Positions 16,161 to 26,736 are shown, counted from the first letter of the stretch. The stretch is DNA of 64,000 nucleotides from [Actinomadura] parvosata subsp. kistnae (GCF_900323885.1 NZ_OOHJ01000018.1:2715001-2779000), one strand, 5' to 3'. Notes: generated by a model not told the origin, from the sequence alone. Made by a program: numbers and translations.

Positions 16161-17135
16161 ATGGTGCGCACCCCCGAGTCACGCCTCAGCCGGCGGGTGG
16201 TGCTGCTGGGCGCCGGTGGGCTGCTCGCCGGGTGCTCCCGGCGGCGCGAGGCCGGCGAGGTGCGGCTGCGGCTGGCCACCGGCCCGGCCGGGGCGGTCTA
16301 CCGGCGCATCGGCGGGTCGCTGGCCGCGCACATCTCCGAGCAGGTGCCGGGAGCGACGGTGACGACCGTGCCGAGCCGGGCGTCCACCGACAACATCCGG
16401 ATGTTACGGGCCGGCGCGGTGCACCTGGGCCTGACCAGCCTGGACGCGCTGATCAGCACGGACGGCCGGGCGCCCGGCGGCCTCTCGGCGGTCTGCCGGT
16501 TGTACGACAGCCACCTGCACCTCGTGGTCCTGGCCGGCTCGGCGATCGACGCGTTCGGCGACCTGAAGGGGCGGCGCGTGTCGCTGGGCGCCCGCGACTC
16601 CGGCACCGAGTTCATCTCGCTGCGGGTGCTGGGGCTCGGGCCGGTCAGCGCCGACGTTCGTTACCTCAGCCAGGCCGAGTCGGCGGCGGCGCTGCGGGAC
16701 GGCGAGATCGACGCGATGTTCTCGCTGACCGGCGTCCCGACGCCGGCGATCACGGAGCTGGCGCAGCGGCGGCCGATCCGGCTCATCCCGCTGGACGCCC
16801 AGGCGGACGCGCTCTTCACCGCCTTCCCCGGCCCCTACGCCCCGGCCACGATCCCCGCCACCGCGTACGCGGGCGTCCCGGCCACCCGCACGGTCGCCGT
16901 CCCGAACGTGCTGCTCGCCCGCGACGACCTGCCCGCCGACCTGGTGTACGCCATCACCGACACGATCTTCACCCACACCGGCACGATCACCTCGGTGAGC
17001 CGCGACGAGGACAGTGCGGCCGTGCCCGACGCGGTGCCCGAGGCGTGGCAGATCAACGTGCGGACGGGGATCGCCACCGCGTCGGTCCCGCTGCACCCGG
17101 GAGCGGCAGCCTGGTTCCGCGACCACAAACGCTAA
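16161..17135 (+). CDS. TAXI-family TRAP-type solute-binding lipoprotein
   Basis: 324 residues. The N-terminus combines a twin-arginine-like SRRVVLLGAGG with a lipobox LLAGC, so it is probably a lipidated, possibly Tat-exported protein. The mature region matches TAXI binding proteins: LATGPAGAVYRRIG at the start, TVPSRASTDNIRML, and RRVSLGARDSGTEF. TAXI proteins normally work with TRAP membrane subunits, but none is encoded here. The stop codon shares bases with the convergent histidine kinase stop. The neighbouring two-component system and TctCBA transporter suggest a role in sensing carboxylates (inference). Confidence 0.85.
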   Translation: MVRTPESRLSRRVVLLGAGGLLAGCSRRREAGEVRLRLATGPAGAVYRRIGGSLAAHISEQVPGATVTTVPSRASTDNIRMLRAGAVHLGLTSLDALISTDGRAPGGLSAVCRLYDSHLHLVVLAGSAIDAFGDLKGRRVSLGARDSGTEFISLRVLGLGPVSADVRYLSQAESAAALRDGEIDAMFSLTGVPTPAITELAQRRPIRLIPLDAQADALFTAFPGPYAPATIPATAYAGVPATRTVAVPNVLLARDDLPADLVYAITDTIFTHTGTITSVSRDEDSAAVPDAVPEAWQINVRTGIATASVPLHPGAAAWFRDHKR

Positions 17136-18532
17136 TCCGGTGGTGCGACGGGCAAGGTGACCACGGCGGCGAACCCGTGCCCCGCCCCGTCCGGCCGCGG
17201 CAGCCCGTCCTCCAGCCGCAGCTCACCCCCGGCCGCCCCCACGAGGTCGGCGCAGATGGCCAGCCCGAGCCCGGTCCCCGGCACGTTCTGGTGCCGCGGC
17301 GACCGCCAGAACCGCCGCAACGCCTGCGCCCGCTCGCCCACGTCGATCCCCTGCCCGTCGTCCCGCACGGAGATGATCACCACGTCCCCGGAGCCGGTGC
17401 GCGCGCTCACCTCCACCACCCGCGCCTCCGACAGCCGCAACGCGTTGCTGACCAGCTCGTCCAGAATGCTCCCCAACCCTCCGGTGGGCTCCAGCAGCCG
17501 CAGCCCGCCCGGCACGTCCACGGTGAGCGTCTGCCCCGCCGTCCCGGTCAGCGCCCGCCACCGATCCACGCGGGTGGCGAGCACCGCGTCGAGCTCCACC
17601 GGCGAGGCCGTCTTGATGCTCTCCATGCGCGCGCTGGCCTGCAACGAGTTCAGCAGCCGCTGCATGGCCTTCACCTCGTCCACGGCCACCTCGTACACCG
17701 GCCGCCCGTCCCCGGCCAGGTGCGGCTCCAGGCTCTCGACGGCGAGCCGCAGACTGGTCAGCGGGTTGCGGAGCTGGTGGGAGGCGTCGGAGACGAACGC
17801 GCGCTGCCGCTGCACGGCGTTCTCCACGGCGTCCATCATGGTGTTGAACGAGCCGGCGAGCCGCCGCAGCTCGACCGGCCCGGCCTCGGCGTCGGCGCGG
17901 ATGGTGAGGTCGCCCTGGGAGATGCGCGAGCTGGCGGCGTCCAGCTCGCGCACCGGACGCAGCACCCACGCCGACACCGGCCAGGCGACCGCGACCAGCG
18001 CGATGAGCGGCAGCAGCCCGAGGCCGGCGAGGCGGGCCCATTGCAGCAGGACGCGGGAGCGGGTCCGCGACAGGTCGGAGATGGTGACGACGGCGCCGAC
18101 GACCTCGCTGTCCCGGCCGACGGGCTCGGCGACGACGAGGGCGGAGCCGTCCCAGGGCGCCCATGCGCCGGACGGCTCCGAGCGGGTGCCCGCCAGCGCC
18201 GCGGTCACGATCCTGGGCAGCGCGGGCTCGGCGCCGGCCGCCTCCCGGTAGGCGCGGGCGGGCCCGAGCAGCACGGTGCCGGAGGTGTCGATCACGGCGG
18301 CGGGGATGCCGTACAGCTCGTGGTAGCGCTCCAGCTCGCGCTGCAGGGCCTCGGTGCGCCCGGTCGACAGCGCCGTCTCGGCCAGCGAGGCGAACCGGCC
18401 GACGTCGCCGAGCCGGTCCACGTACGTCTCCTGCATCTCGCGCTCGGCCAGGGTGACGCTGTGCGGCACGCCGAGCGCCGCGACGAGCAGCACCGCGAGC
18501 GGCACGAGAACGACGAGCAGGCGACGGCGCAC
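17132..18532 (-). CDS. Sensor histidine kinase (TctE-like)
   Basis: 466 residues, GTG start. Membrane helices at about 5-25 and 163-185 bracket an extracellular sensor domain of roughly 140 residues. A HAMP linker follows, then HisKA with SDASHQLRNPLTSLRL (phospho-His) and a HATPase domain with VSNALRLSE (N box), DDGQGID and GTGLGLAI. It lies 6 bp behind its response regulator in one operon, opposite the tctCBA genes. It most likely senses tri- or dicarboxylates and controls the transporter (inference from context). Confidence 0.9.
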   Translation of the reverse strand: MRRRLLVVLVPLAVLLVAALGVPHSVTLAEREMQETYVDRLGDVGRFASLAETALSTGRTEALQRELERYHELYGIPAAVIDTSGTVLLGPARAYREAAGAEPALPRIVTAALAGTRSEPSGAWAPWDGSALVVAEPVGRDSEVVGAVVTISDLSRTRSRVLLQWARLAGLGLLPLIALVAVAWPVSAWVLRPVRELDAASSRISQGDLTIRADAEAGPVELRRLAGSFNTMMDAVENAVQRQRAFVSDASHQLRNPLTSLRLAVESLEPHLAGDGRPVYEVAVDEVKAMQRLLNSLQASARMESIKTASPVELDAVLATRVDRWRALTGTAGQTLTVDVPGGLRLLEPTGGLGSILDELVSNALRLSEARVVEVSARTGSGDVVIISVRDDGQGIDVGERAQALRRFWRSPRHQNVPGTGLGLAICADLVGAAGGELRLEDGLPRPDGAGHGFAAVVTLPVAPPD

Positions 18533-18538
18533 GGCGCG

Positions 18539-19261
18539 TCAGCCGGTCGGCTCCGGCCGGCCGGTCGGCCCGGGGCCGGGGGCCGGCTTCGTGAGGGGGC
18601 CGGCCTGGAGCCGGTAGCCGACCCCGTGAAGGGTGCGGATGGGCACGGAAGGCCCGAGCTTGTGCCGCAGCGCGGCGATGTGCGTGTCGAGGGTGCGGCT
18701 GGAGGACTCCCAGGTCGCGCCCCAGATCTGGTCGAGGATGACGTCGCGGCTGACCACGTTCGGGGCGCGGCGGGCCAGCAGCAGGAGCAGCTCGAACTCC
18801 TTGCGCGTCAGCGTCACCGGCGCGCCTTCGACGGTGACCTCGCGGGTGCCGACGCCGATGCGCATCGGGCCGAGCGTGAGCGGCTCGCCGGGCTCGCTCA
18901 TGGCCCGCGCCACGCGGGTGCGCCGCAGGACGGCGTCGATGCGGGCGAGCAGCTCGGGAACGCCGAACGGCTTGACGATGTAGTCGTCGGCGCCGGCGCG
19001 CAGGCCGCGTACCCGCTCGTGCTCCTCGGAGCGCGCGGTCACGGCGATGACGGCCGTCTCGGGACGGTCGCGCAGCTTGCGGATCACGTCGAGGCCGTCG
19101 CCGTCGGGCAGGCCCAGGTCGACGAGGACCACGTCGGAGGGGGCGGCGCGGACGGCCTCTGCGGCGGTGGCGAGGCGGTGCACCTCGAAGCCCGCCTGGG
19201 CCAGGACGGTCACCAGGCCCCGCGCCACGCGGTCGTCATCCTCGATGATCGTGATCCGCAT
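18539..19261 (-). CDS. OmpR-family response regulator (TctD-like)
   Basis: 240 residues from the ATG at 19261, giving the canonical MRITIIEDDD start; the frame is open to 19288. The receiver domain has the acidic pair EDDD and phospho-acceptor VLVDLGLPDGDG, with the conserved Thr in VIAVTAR and Lys in DYIVKPF. The C-terminal winged helix has LTRKEFELLLLLA and RTLDTHIAALRHKLG. It is first in the operon with the kinase gene 6 bp downstream, and divergent from tctC. The 30-bp-spaced repeats at 19311-19358 are its likely binding sites. Confidence 0.92.
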   Translation of the reverse strand: MRITIIEDDDRVARGLVTVLAQAGFEVHRLATAAEAVRAAPSDVVLVDLGLPDGDGLDVIRKLRDRPETAVIAVTARSEEHERVRGLRAGADDYIVKPFGVPELLARIDAVLRRTRVARAMSEPGEPLTLGPMRIGVGTREVTVEGAPVTLTRKEFELLLLLARRAPNVVSRDVILDQIWGATWESSSRTLDTHIAALRHKLGPSVPIRTLHGVGYRLQAGPLTKPAPGPGPTGRPEPTG

Positions 19262-19310
19262 ACCGGCGGATTGTACGGCGAGGATCAACGCTTGTGTTAG
19301 CCCTTCACTT

Positions 19311-19358
19311 CTTGGGATTCTTCTGACATCCAGCGCATTCCTTGGGATTTCTCTGACA
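19311..19358. promoter_or_regulatory. Paired direct repeats, candidate response-regulator operator
   Basis: CTTGGGATTCTTCTGACA (19311-19328) recurs as CTTGGGATTTCTCTGACA (19341-19358). The two copies match at 16 of 18 bases, with a 30-bp period (about three helical turns). They sit in the 179-bp region between the divergent response regulator and tctC genes, as expected for an OmpR-family activator. Confidence 0.6.
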
Positions 19359-19440
19359 CCATCCGCGTCCCTGCCAGCCGAGACTGAGGCAGCCGCGCAC
19401 TCACCGACACACGGGCATGCGCTGACGAGGAGGTCGCGAG

Positions 19441-20466
19441 ATGAGAACGACCAGCAGACACCGGGGCATCACCCGGATGATCACCGCGATCGGCGTCCTG
19501 TCGCTCGTCGCCGCCTGCTCCGGAGGAAACGGGGGCAACGGCACCGCGCCCGCCGGCGGCGGCTACCCGGACAAGAACATCACGTTCGTCGTGCCGTTCA
19601 GCGCGGGCGGCCCCACCGACACCGTCACCCGCATGATCGCCGAGCCGATGGCCGCCAAGCTCGGCGGCAAGATCGTCGTACAGAACGTGGAAGGAGCGGG
19701 CGGCACCGTCGGCGCGGGAGAGGTCGCGCGGGCCCAGCCCGACGGCTACACCGTGCTCATGCACCACATCGGCATGTCCACCGCGCCCGCCCTCTACCAG
19801 AGCCTCGGCTACAAACCCCTCGATGACTTCCAGACGGTCGGGCTCGTCACCGAGGTGCCGATGACGATCGTCGCCCGCAAGGACTTCGAGCCCAAGACGC
19901 TCCAGGAGCTCGTCACCTACGTCAAGGCGAACGCCTCCAAGGTCACCCTCGCCAACGCCGGCATCGGCGCCGCCTCCCACCTGTGCGGCCTGCTGTTCCA
20001 GACCGCCGCCGGCGTCAAGCTCCAGGAGGTCCCGTACGAGGGCACCGGGCCCGCCCTCACCGACCTCGTCGGCGGCCAGGTCGACTTCATGTGCGACCAG
20101 ACGACCAACACCAGCGGCCAGATCACCGCGGGCGAGGTCAAGGCGTACGCGGTCACCACGCCCGAGCGCGTCAAGAGCCTGCCCGACCTGCCCACCACCA
20201 CCGAGGCCGGGCTGCCGCAGCTCAAGGTCAGCGTCTGGCACGGCCTGTACGTGCCCAAGGGCACGCCCCAGGACGTCGTCCAGAAGCTGTCGGAGGCGCT
20301 GAAGGCGGCGCTGGCCGACCAGAAGGTCATCGACCAGATGGCCAAGCTCGGCACCGCCCCCGTCAAGGCCGCGGACGCCACCCCCGAGGCGCACCGGGCC
20401 CGCCTCCAGGAGCAGATCACCACGTGGGGCAAGGTGATCGCCGACGCCGGGGTCAAGGCCGGGTGA
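19441..20466 (+). CDS. tctC: Tripartite tricarboxylate transporter substrate-binding lipoprotein TctC
   Basis: 341 residues. A signal peptide ends in a lipobox-like VAAC near residue 23, followed by a Gly-rich linker. The Bug/TctC fold is shown by NITFVVPFSAGGPTDTVTRM at about 48-67, VVQNVEGAGGTVGAGEVARA, PDGYTVL and the later VPKGTP. It binds citrate-like or other carboxylates outside the membrane and passes them to TctAB. GAGGAGG lies upstream of the ATG. Its stop overlaps the GTG start of tctB (GTGA). Confidence 0.93.
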   Translation: MRTTSRHRGITRMITAIGVLSLVAACSGGNGGNGTAPAGGGYPDKNITFVVPFSAGGPTDTVTRMIAEPMAAKLGGKIVVQNVEGAGGTVGAGEVARAQPDGYTVLMHHIGMSTAPALYQSLGYKPLDDFQTVGLVTEVPMTIVARKDFEPKTLQELVTYVKANASKVTLANAGIGAASHLCGLLFQTAAGVKLQEVPYEGTGPALTDLVGGQVDFMCDQTTNTSGQITAGEVKAYAVTTPERVKSLPDLPTTTEAGLPQLKVSVWHGLYVPKGTPQDVVQKLSEALKAALADQKVIDQMAKLGTAPVKAADATPEAHRARLQEQITTWGKVIADAGVKAG

Positions 20467-20924
20467 AGCGCCGCCGCTCCCTCCCCGACGTCCTCGCGGG
20501 AGCCGTCTTCGTCCTGATCGGCGGCGCGTTCGCGCTGGGGTCGCTCGGCTACGAGCTGGGCACCCCGCTGCGGATGGGCCCCGGCGCCTTCCCCCTGCTG
20601 GTCGGCGCGATCGTCGCCGCGCTCGGCCTGGCGATCGTCGTCAAGGGCCTCGTCGCGGGCGAGCTGATCGTGTTCGGGACGATCCCGTGGCGGGCCGTCG
20701 CCGTCATCGTGCTCGCGCTGCTGTTCTTCGGGTTCACCGTACGAGGGCTCGGGTTCGTCCCTGCGTCGGCCGTGACGGCCCTGCTCACGACGCTGGCCAG
20801 CACGCGCGTCCGCCCGCTCATGGCCGTGGCCGTGGCGGCCGGGCTCACCGTGGCCGGCACGCTCATCTTCGTCGTCGGACTCCAGCTGCGGATCCCGCTC
20901 GTCGGCCCGTGGCTGGGGGCCTGA
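20463..20924 (+). CDS. tctB: Tripartite tricarboxylate transporter small membrane subunit TctB
   Basis: 153 residues from a GTG overlapping the tctC stop by 4 bases. Four hydrophobic helices are visible (about 8-30, 38-58, 75-95, 120-140), and GPGAFPLLVGAIVAALG is characteristic of TctB. It partners TctA in the membrane for proton- or sodium-driven carboxylate uptake. The overlap implies translational coupling with tctC; tctA follows after 24 bp. Confidence 0.9.
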   Translation: MKRRRSLPDVLAGAVFVLIGGAFALGSLGYELGTPLRMGPGAFPLLVGAIVAALGLAIVVKGLVAGELIVFGTIPWRAVAVIVLALLFFGFTVRGLGFVPASAVTALLTTLASTRVRPLMAVAVAAGLTVAGTLIFVVGLQLRIPLVGPWLGA

Positions 20925-20948
20925 CACGGCCTTTCGGATCGAGAGGGC

Positions 20949-22454
20949 ATGGAACTCCTCGACAACCTCGCACTGGGCTTCTCGACCGCCCTCCTCGTCC
21001 AGAACGTCCTCTACTGCTTCGTCGGCGTGCTCCTCGGCACCGCCGTCGGCGTGCTGCCCGGCATCGGGCCGACCGCGACGGTGGCGATGCTGTTGCCGAT
21101 CACGTTCAGCTTCGAGCCCGTCACCGCGCTGATCATGCTGGCCGGCATCTACTACGGCGCCCAGTACGGCGGCTCCACCACCGCCATCCTCATCAACCTG
21201 CCCGGCGAGTCGTCGGCCGCGGTCACCGCACTCGACGGGCACGAGATGGCCCGCCAGGGCCGCGCCGGCTCCGCGCTGGCCACCGCCGCGGTCGGCTCGT
21301 TCATCGCGGGCACCATCGCCACCGTCGTCCTCGCCGTCGCCGCCCCACCCCTCGCCCGCGTCGCGCTGCGGTTCGGCCCCGCCGAATACTTCTCGCTGGT
21401 GCTGCTCGGCCTCATCGTCTCGGTCGCACTGGCCCGCGGCACCACGCTCAAAGCCCTCGCCATGATCGCGCTCGGCGTCCTGCTCGGCACCATCGGCCAG
21501 GACATCTACACCGGCACCCCCCGATTCGTCTTCGAGCAGCGCGAGCTGTACGGCGGCATCGACTTCGTCTCCGTCGCCGTCGGCATGTTCGGGGTCGCCG
21601 AGATCCTGCGCAACCTGGAGAACGAGCACACCCGCACCCTGCTCGTCAGCAAGGTCCGCGGCCTCTGGCCCACCCGCGAGGACCGGCGCAGGATCGTCGG
21701 CCCCATCCTGCGCGGCACCGGCCTCGGCGCCGCACTCGGCGTCCTGCCCGGCGGCGGGCACGTGCTGGCCTCCTTCACCTCGTACGCCGTGGAGAAACGC
21801 ATCTCCAGACGGCGCGCGGAGTTCGGCCACGGAGCCATCGAAGGCGTCGCCGGCCCCGAATCCGCCAACAACGCCGCCGCCCAGACCTCGTTCATCCCCC
21901 TGCTCACCCTCGGCCTGCCCGCCCACCCCGTCATGGCGCTGATGGTCGGCGCGTTCATCGTCCACGGCATCACCCCCGGCCCGAACGTCATCACCGAGGA
22001 ACCCGCGCTGTTCTGGGGCCTGATCGCGTCGATGTGGATCGGCAACGTGCTCCTCGTGCTGCTGAACCTGCCGCTCATCGGCATCTGGGTCCGCATGCTG
22101 CACATCCCGTACCAGGTGCTCTTCCCGATGATCATCCTGTTCGCGGCCGTCGGAACGTACTCGCTGTCGTTCAACGCCTTCGACGTCTACGCCATCGTCT
22201 TCTTCGGCCTGCTCGGCTACGTCCTCATCAAGTGCGGCTGCGAACCCGCCCCGCTGTTGCTCGGCTTCGTCCTGGGGCCCTTGCTGGAGGAGAACCTGCG
22301 CCGCGCCCTCATCATCTCCCGCGGCGACGCCACCGTCTTCGTCACCCGCCCCATCTCCGGCGCCCTCCTGCTCCTGGCGGGGGCCGCCCTCGCGATCACC
22401 GTCCTGCCCGCGATCCGCAAACGCCGCGAGGTCGTCTTCGCCGAGGACGACTGA
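20949..22454 (+). CDS. tctA: Tripartite tricarboxylate transporter large permease TctA
   Basis: 501 residues with about 11-12 membrane helices. Family signatures include GVLPGIGPTATVAMLLPITF near 38-57, YYGAQYGGSTTAILINLPGE near 73-92, GPESANNAAAQTSFIPLLTL, and the closing cluster around GLLGYVLIKCGCEPAPLLLG. It is the translocating subunit. It is the last gene of the tctCBA operon and convergent with the small gene at 22461. Confidence 0.95.
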   Translation: MELLDNLALGFSTALLVQNVLYCFVGVLLGTAVGVLPGIGPTATVAMLLPITFSFEPVTALIMLAGIYYGAQYGGSTTAILINLPGESSAAVTALDGHEMARQGRAGSALATAAVGSFIAGTIATVVLAVAAPPLARVALRFGPAEYFSLVLLGLIVSVALARGTTLKALAMIALGVLLGTIGQDIYTGTPRFVFEQRELYGGIDFVSVAVGMFGVAEILRNLENEHTRTLLVSKVRGLWPTREDRRRIVGPILRGTGLGAALGVLPGGGHVLASFTSYAVEKRISRRRAEFGHGAIEGVAGPESANNAAAQTSFIPLLTLGLPAHPVMALMVGAFIVHGITPGPNVITEEPALFWGLIASMWIGNVLLVLLNLPLIGIWVRMLHIPYQVLFPMIILFAAVGTYSLSFNAFDVYAIVFFGLLGYVLIKCGCEPAPLLLGFVLGPLLEENLRRALIISRGDATVFVTRPISGALLLLAGAALAITVLPAIRKRREVVFAEDD

Positions 22455-22460
22455 CGCCCC

Positions 22461-22703
22461 TTACGCGCGCCGCCGCCGGTACTCGGCCCTCATCGCCGAC
22501 AGCCGCGCCCGCCGTGCCTGCTCCTCATCGCAGCACGAGCACGGGGCGTCCACCTCGACCCGCCCAAGAACGTCCAGCCCGTGCGCGGCGACCAGGAACT
22601 GCACCGTGCTCCCGTACAGGCGCGCCAGCCTGTGCCGCCGCCTGCCGAACCGGGCGAAGTACCGCTCGATGGCGGCCGCGGCCTCCGGCTCCACGCCGGT
22701 CAC
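22461..22703 (-). CDS. Small hypothetical protein with CSCC motif
   Basis: 80 residues from a GTG at 22703, or 83 from a GTG at 22712 that would overlap the preceding gene's stop by 8 bases. It is Arg- and Ala-rich, with a central APCSCCDEEQARRARL motif whose Cys triplet could bind metal. The N-terminal EPEAAAAIERYFARFGRRRH is helical. No family is recognised. It is probably translated with the P-loop gene upstream, whose stop at 22705 is adjacent. Confidence 0.6.
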   Translation of the reverse strand: MTGVEPEAAAAIERYFARFGRRRHRLARLYGSTVQFLVAAHGLDVLGRVEVDAPCSCCDEEQARRARLSAMRAEYRRRRA

Positions 22704-22704
22704 C

Positions 22705-23820
22705 CTAGCCACCGAGCCAGCCGGTCCGGGCGAGGATGGCGTCGACCACCTGGCCGGAGGTGCGGCCGTCGGTCGGGATGCGGACCTCGCCGATGCCGGC
22801 CCGTTCCAGGGCGGTGGCGGTGGCCACCGCCTCGTCGGCGAGCTGGAGGAGCCGCGCCGTGGGCTGACCGCGCAGCGGGTCGCCCGGTTGGGACCAGTCG
22901 CTGCCCTGGCCGCGTCGTACGATGCGGCGCGTCAGCTCCTCGCGGCCCGCGTGCAGGCGGCACAGCGTGAGACGGGCTCCGGGGAGCGCTTCGGTGTACG
23001 TCTTGATCGTGGTCTCGTCGCGTACGGGGCCGGTCACCACCAGGACCTGGGCCCCGGCGGCTCGGTAGGTGCGCCACAGGGACGCCAGGTTGCGGGCCCT
23101 GAGCTGGTGGTCGTCGGGGTCGTCCGAAGGGACGGGGCTGCGGAAGCCGATCTGGCCGAGGTCGACGTACGCGGCGGTGCGGCCGGCGCGCAGGGCGCGC
23201 ATGAAGAGCTCGAAGCCGGCCGTCGACTTGCCGACGGCCGTCGTGCCGCACAGCCACATCACCGGGTCGCCGTCGAACGTCACCTGTGGCAGCTCGGGCA
23301 CCGGTTCCTCGCTCGGGCCGGGCCAGGTGCCGATGCGTTCCGAGACCAGCTGGGCCACCTCGGCCGGCGCCAGGCCGTCGGTGTCCACGATCACGTCGGC
23401 GAAGTCGCTCGCGTCGAGCGCGCCGGCCTCCCGCAGGACGTCCTCGATCTGATCGGCGCTGCCGCCGCGGCCGGTGAAGCGCCGTCGCAGCTCCTCGCGG
23501 CCGGCCCGCAGCCGGCAGACGGTCAGGGCGGTGCGCGGCACCTGGCCCGGGCGGACGCCGTTGACGGGGTCGAGGACGCCCGAGACGACGAGGCAGCGGG
23601 CGCCGGCCGCCTGGAAGCCGGCGGCGACCGCGTCGAGGTTGCGGGCCTTCATGCGGTGCCGGCCGGGGTCGTCGGCGGGCTCCGGGTAGCAGATGCCGAG
23701 CTGGTCGATGTCGACGTAGGCGGCGGCGACGCCGTCGTGCTTGAGACGGGAGTAGATCTCCCAGGCGACGGTGGTCTTGCCGACTCCCGGCGGGCCGCAC
23801 AGCCACAGAACAGGGATCAC
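22705..23820 (-). CDS. Tandem-duplicated P-loop kinase-like protein
   Basis: 371 residues from a GTG at 23820. Two homologous halves each begin with a P-loop: LWLCGPPGVGKTTVAWEIYS at about 5-24 and LWLCGTTAVGKSTAGFELFM near 190. Each half then has AAYVD(I/L)(D/G)Q(L/I)G, a DDPxxH(R/Q)(M/L)(K/R)ARNL block, and a LTxCRL(R/H)AGREEL(R/T)RR stretch. This resembles AAA/adenylylsulfate-kinase-like phosphotransferases, but no substrate can be assigned. The open frame extends upstream through a heptanucleotide repeat, which I exclude because nothing there resembles a start region. Confidence 0.75.
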   Translation of the reverse strand: MIPVLWLCGPPGVGKTTVAWEIYSRLKHDGVAAAYVDIDQLGICYPEPADDPGRHRMKARNLDAVAAGFQAAGARCLVVSGVLDPVNGVRPGQVPRTALTVCRLRAGREELRRRFTGRGGSADQIEDVLREAGALDASDFADVIVDTDGLAPAEVAQLVSERIGTWPGPSEEPVPELPQVTFDGDPVMWLCGTTAVGKSTAGFELFMRALRAGRTAAYVDLGQIGFRSPVPSDDPDDHQLRARNLASLWRTYRAAGAQVLVVTGPVRDETTIKTYTEALPGARLTLCRLHAGREELTRRIVRRGQGSDWSQPGDPLRGQPTARLLQLADEAVATATALERAGIGEVRIPTDGRTSGQVVDAILARTGWLGG

Positions 23821-23896
23821 GACATTCCCGGCACGGAGATGGAGGCCATGGTGAGAATTGTCGCCATCCGGTTCTCCCGTGTCGACGCATTTTCCA

Positions 23897-23952
23897 CCGA
23901 CCGCCGACCACCGACCGCCGACCGCCGACCGCCGACCACCGACCGCCGACCG
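23897..23952. repeat. Heptanucleotide tandem repeat (CCGACCR x 8)
   Basis: Eight exact head-to-tail 7-bp units: CCGACCG in six and CCGACCA in units 2 and 6. They lie in the 196-bp gap between the katG terminator and the P-loop gene. The unit length suggests replication slippage, making the copy number potentially variable between strains. Confidence 0.9.
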
Positions 23953-23966
23953 CCGCACATAAGAGA

Positions 23967-23999
23967 CCGGGCCGGCCCCCGAACGAGGGACCGGCCCGG
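23967..23999 (-). terminator. Terminator of furA-katG
   Basis: CCGGGCCGG and CCGGCCCGG pair perfectly. They are extended by one mismatch and three further pairs around a loop of about 7 nt (23980-23986). It starts 17 bp past the katG stop at 24017 on the minus strand. Confidence 0.75.
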
Positions 24000-24016
24000 C
24001 GAAATGCCTGGAAGGA

Positions 24017-26251
<2,235 letters not shown>

Positions 26252-26284
26252 GGGAATCCTTCCAGGACATGGCGATGAGCGTGC

Positions 26285-26722
26285 TCACGAAGTGCGGTTG
26301 GTGGAGCAATCGGGGCACCGGCCCCAGTAGATGACCTCGGCCTCGTCGATGGTGAAGCCGTGGTCGTCGGCTGCATGAAGGCACGGGGCATGACCGACCG
26401 CGCAGTCGACGTCGGCGACCGCGCCGCACGACCGGCACACGATGTGGTGGTGGTTGTCCCCCACACGCCCCTCAAAACGAGCCGGGCTTCCCGCCGGTTC
26501 GATCCGGCGGACCAGTCCTGCCGCGGTGAGCGCGTGGAGGGCTTCGTACACGGCTTGGAGGGAGACGTGACCCACACGATCGCGCACCCCGGAGGCGATC
26601 GCCTCGACGTCGAGGTGGTCGCCGTGCCGGACGGTCTCGAGCAACGCGACGCGAGCGGCGGTGACCCGCAGGCCGGCGCCGCGCAGCTCCTCGGCGGTGG
26701 TCGGAGTCCTGGGTGCGGTCAT
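26285..26722 (-). CDS. furA: Fur-family peroxide/iron regulator FurA
   Basis: 145 residues from the ATG at 26722; the frame is open to 26794 but the extension is not Fur-like. The winged helix spans about 15-80 (LRGAGLRVTAARVALLETV, VSLQAVYEALHAL). The metal-binding part has GDNHHHIVCRSCG and a second pair in RCPDCS, giving the two CxxC zinc sites. It is upstream of katG, the classic arrangement in which FurA represses both genes. The upstream bases 26731-26800 are unusually AT-rich. Confidence 0.95.
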   Translation of the reverse strand: MTAPRTPTTAEELRGAGLRVTAARVALLETVRHGDHLDVEAIASGVRDRVGHVSLQAVYEALHALTAAGLVRRIEPAGSPARFEGRVGDNHHHIVCRSCGAVADVDCAVGHAPCLHAADDHGFTIDEAEVIYWGRCPDCSTNRTS

Positions 26723-26730
26723 GGCGCCAC

Positions 26731-26736
26731 AACATA
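26731..26736 (-). promoter_or_regulatory. Candidate -10 of furA-katG (leaderless)
   Basis: On the minus strand TATGTT fits the TANNNT -10 pattern and ends 8 nt before the furA ATG at 26722. No ribosome site is present between them. Transcription would begin at or within a base or two of the ATG, giving a leaderless message. Confidence 0.45.

Noticed and set aside
19917..22103. A 728-codon minus-strand frame opposite tctCBA
   Set aside because: Shadow of the transporter genes; composition artefact without motifs.
23897..23952. CRISPR-like array
   Set aside because: Units are 7 bp with no spacers and no cas genes nearby; it is a simple tandem repeat.
23821..23958. N-terminal extension of the P-loop protein through the heptanucleotide repeat
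   Set aside because: It would encode repeated RRSAVGG with no start signal; the GTG at 23820 fits the P-loop domain.
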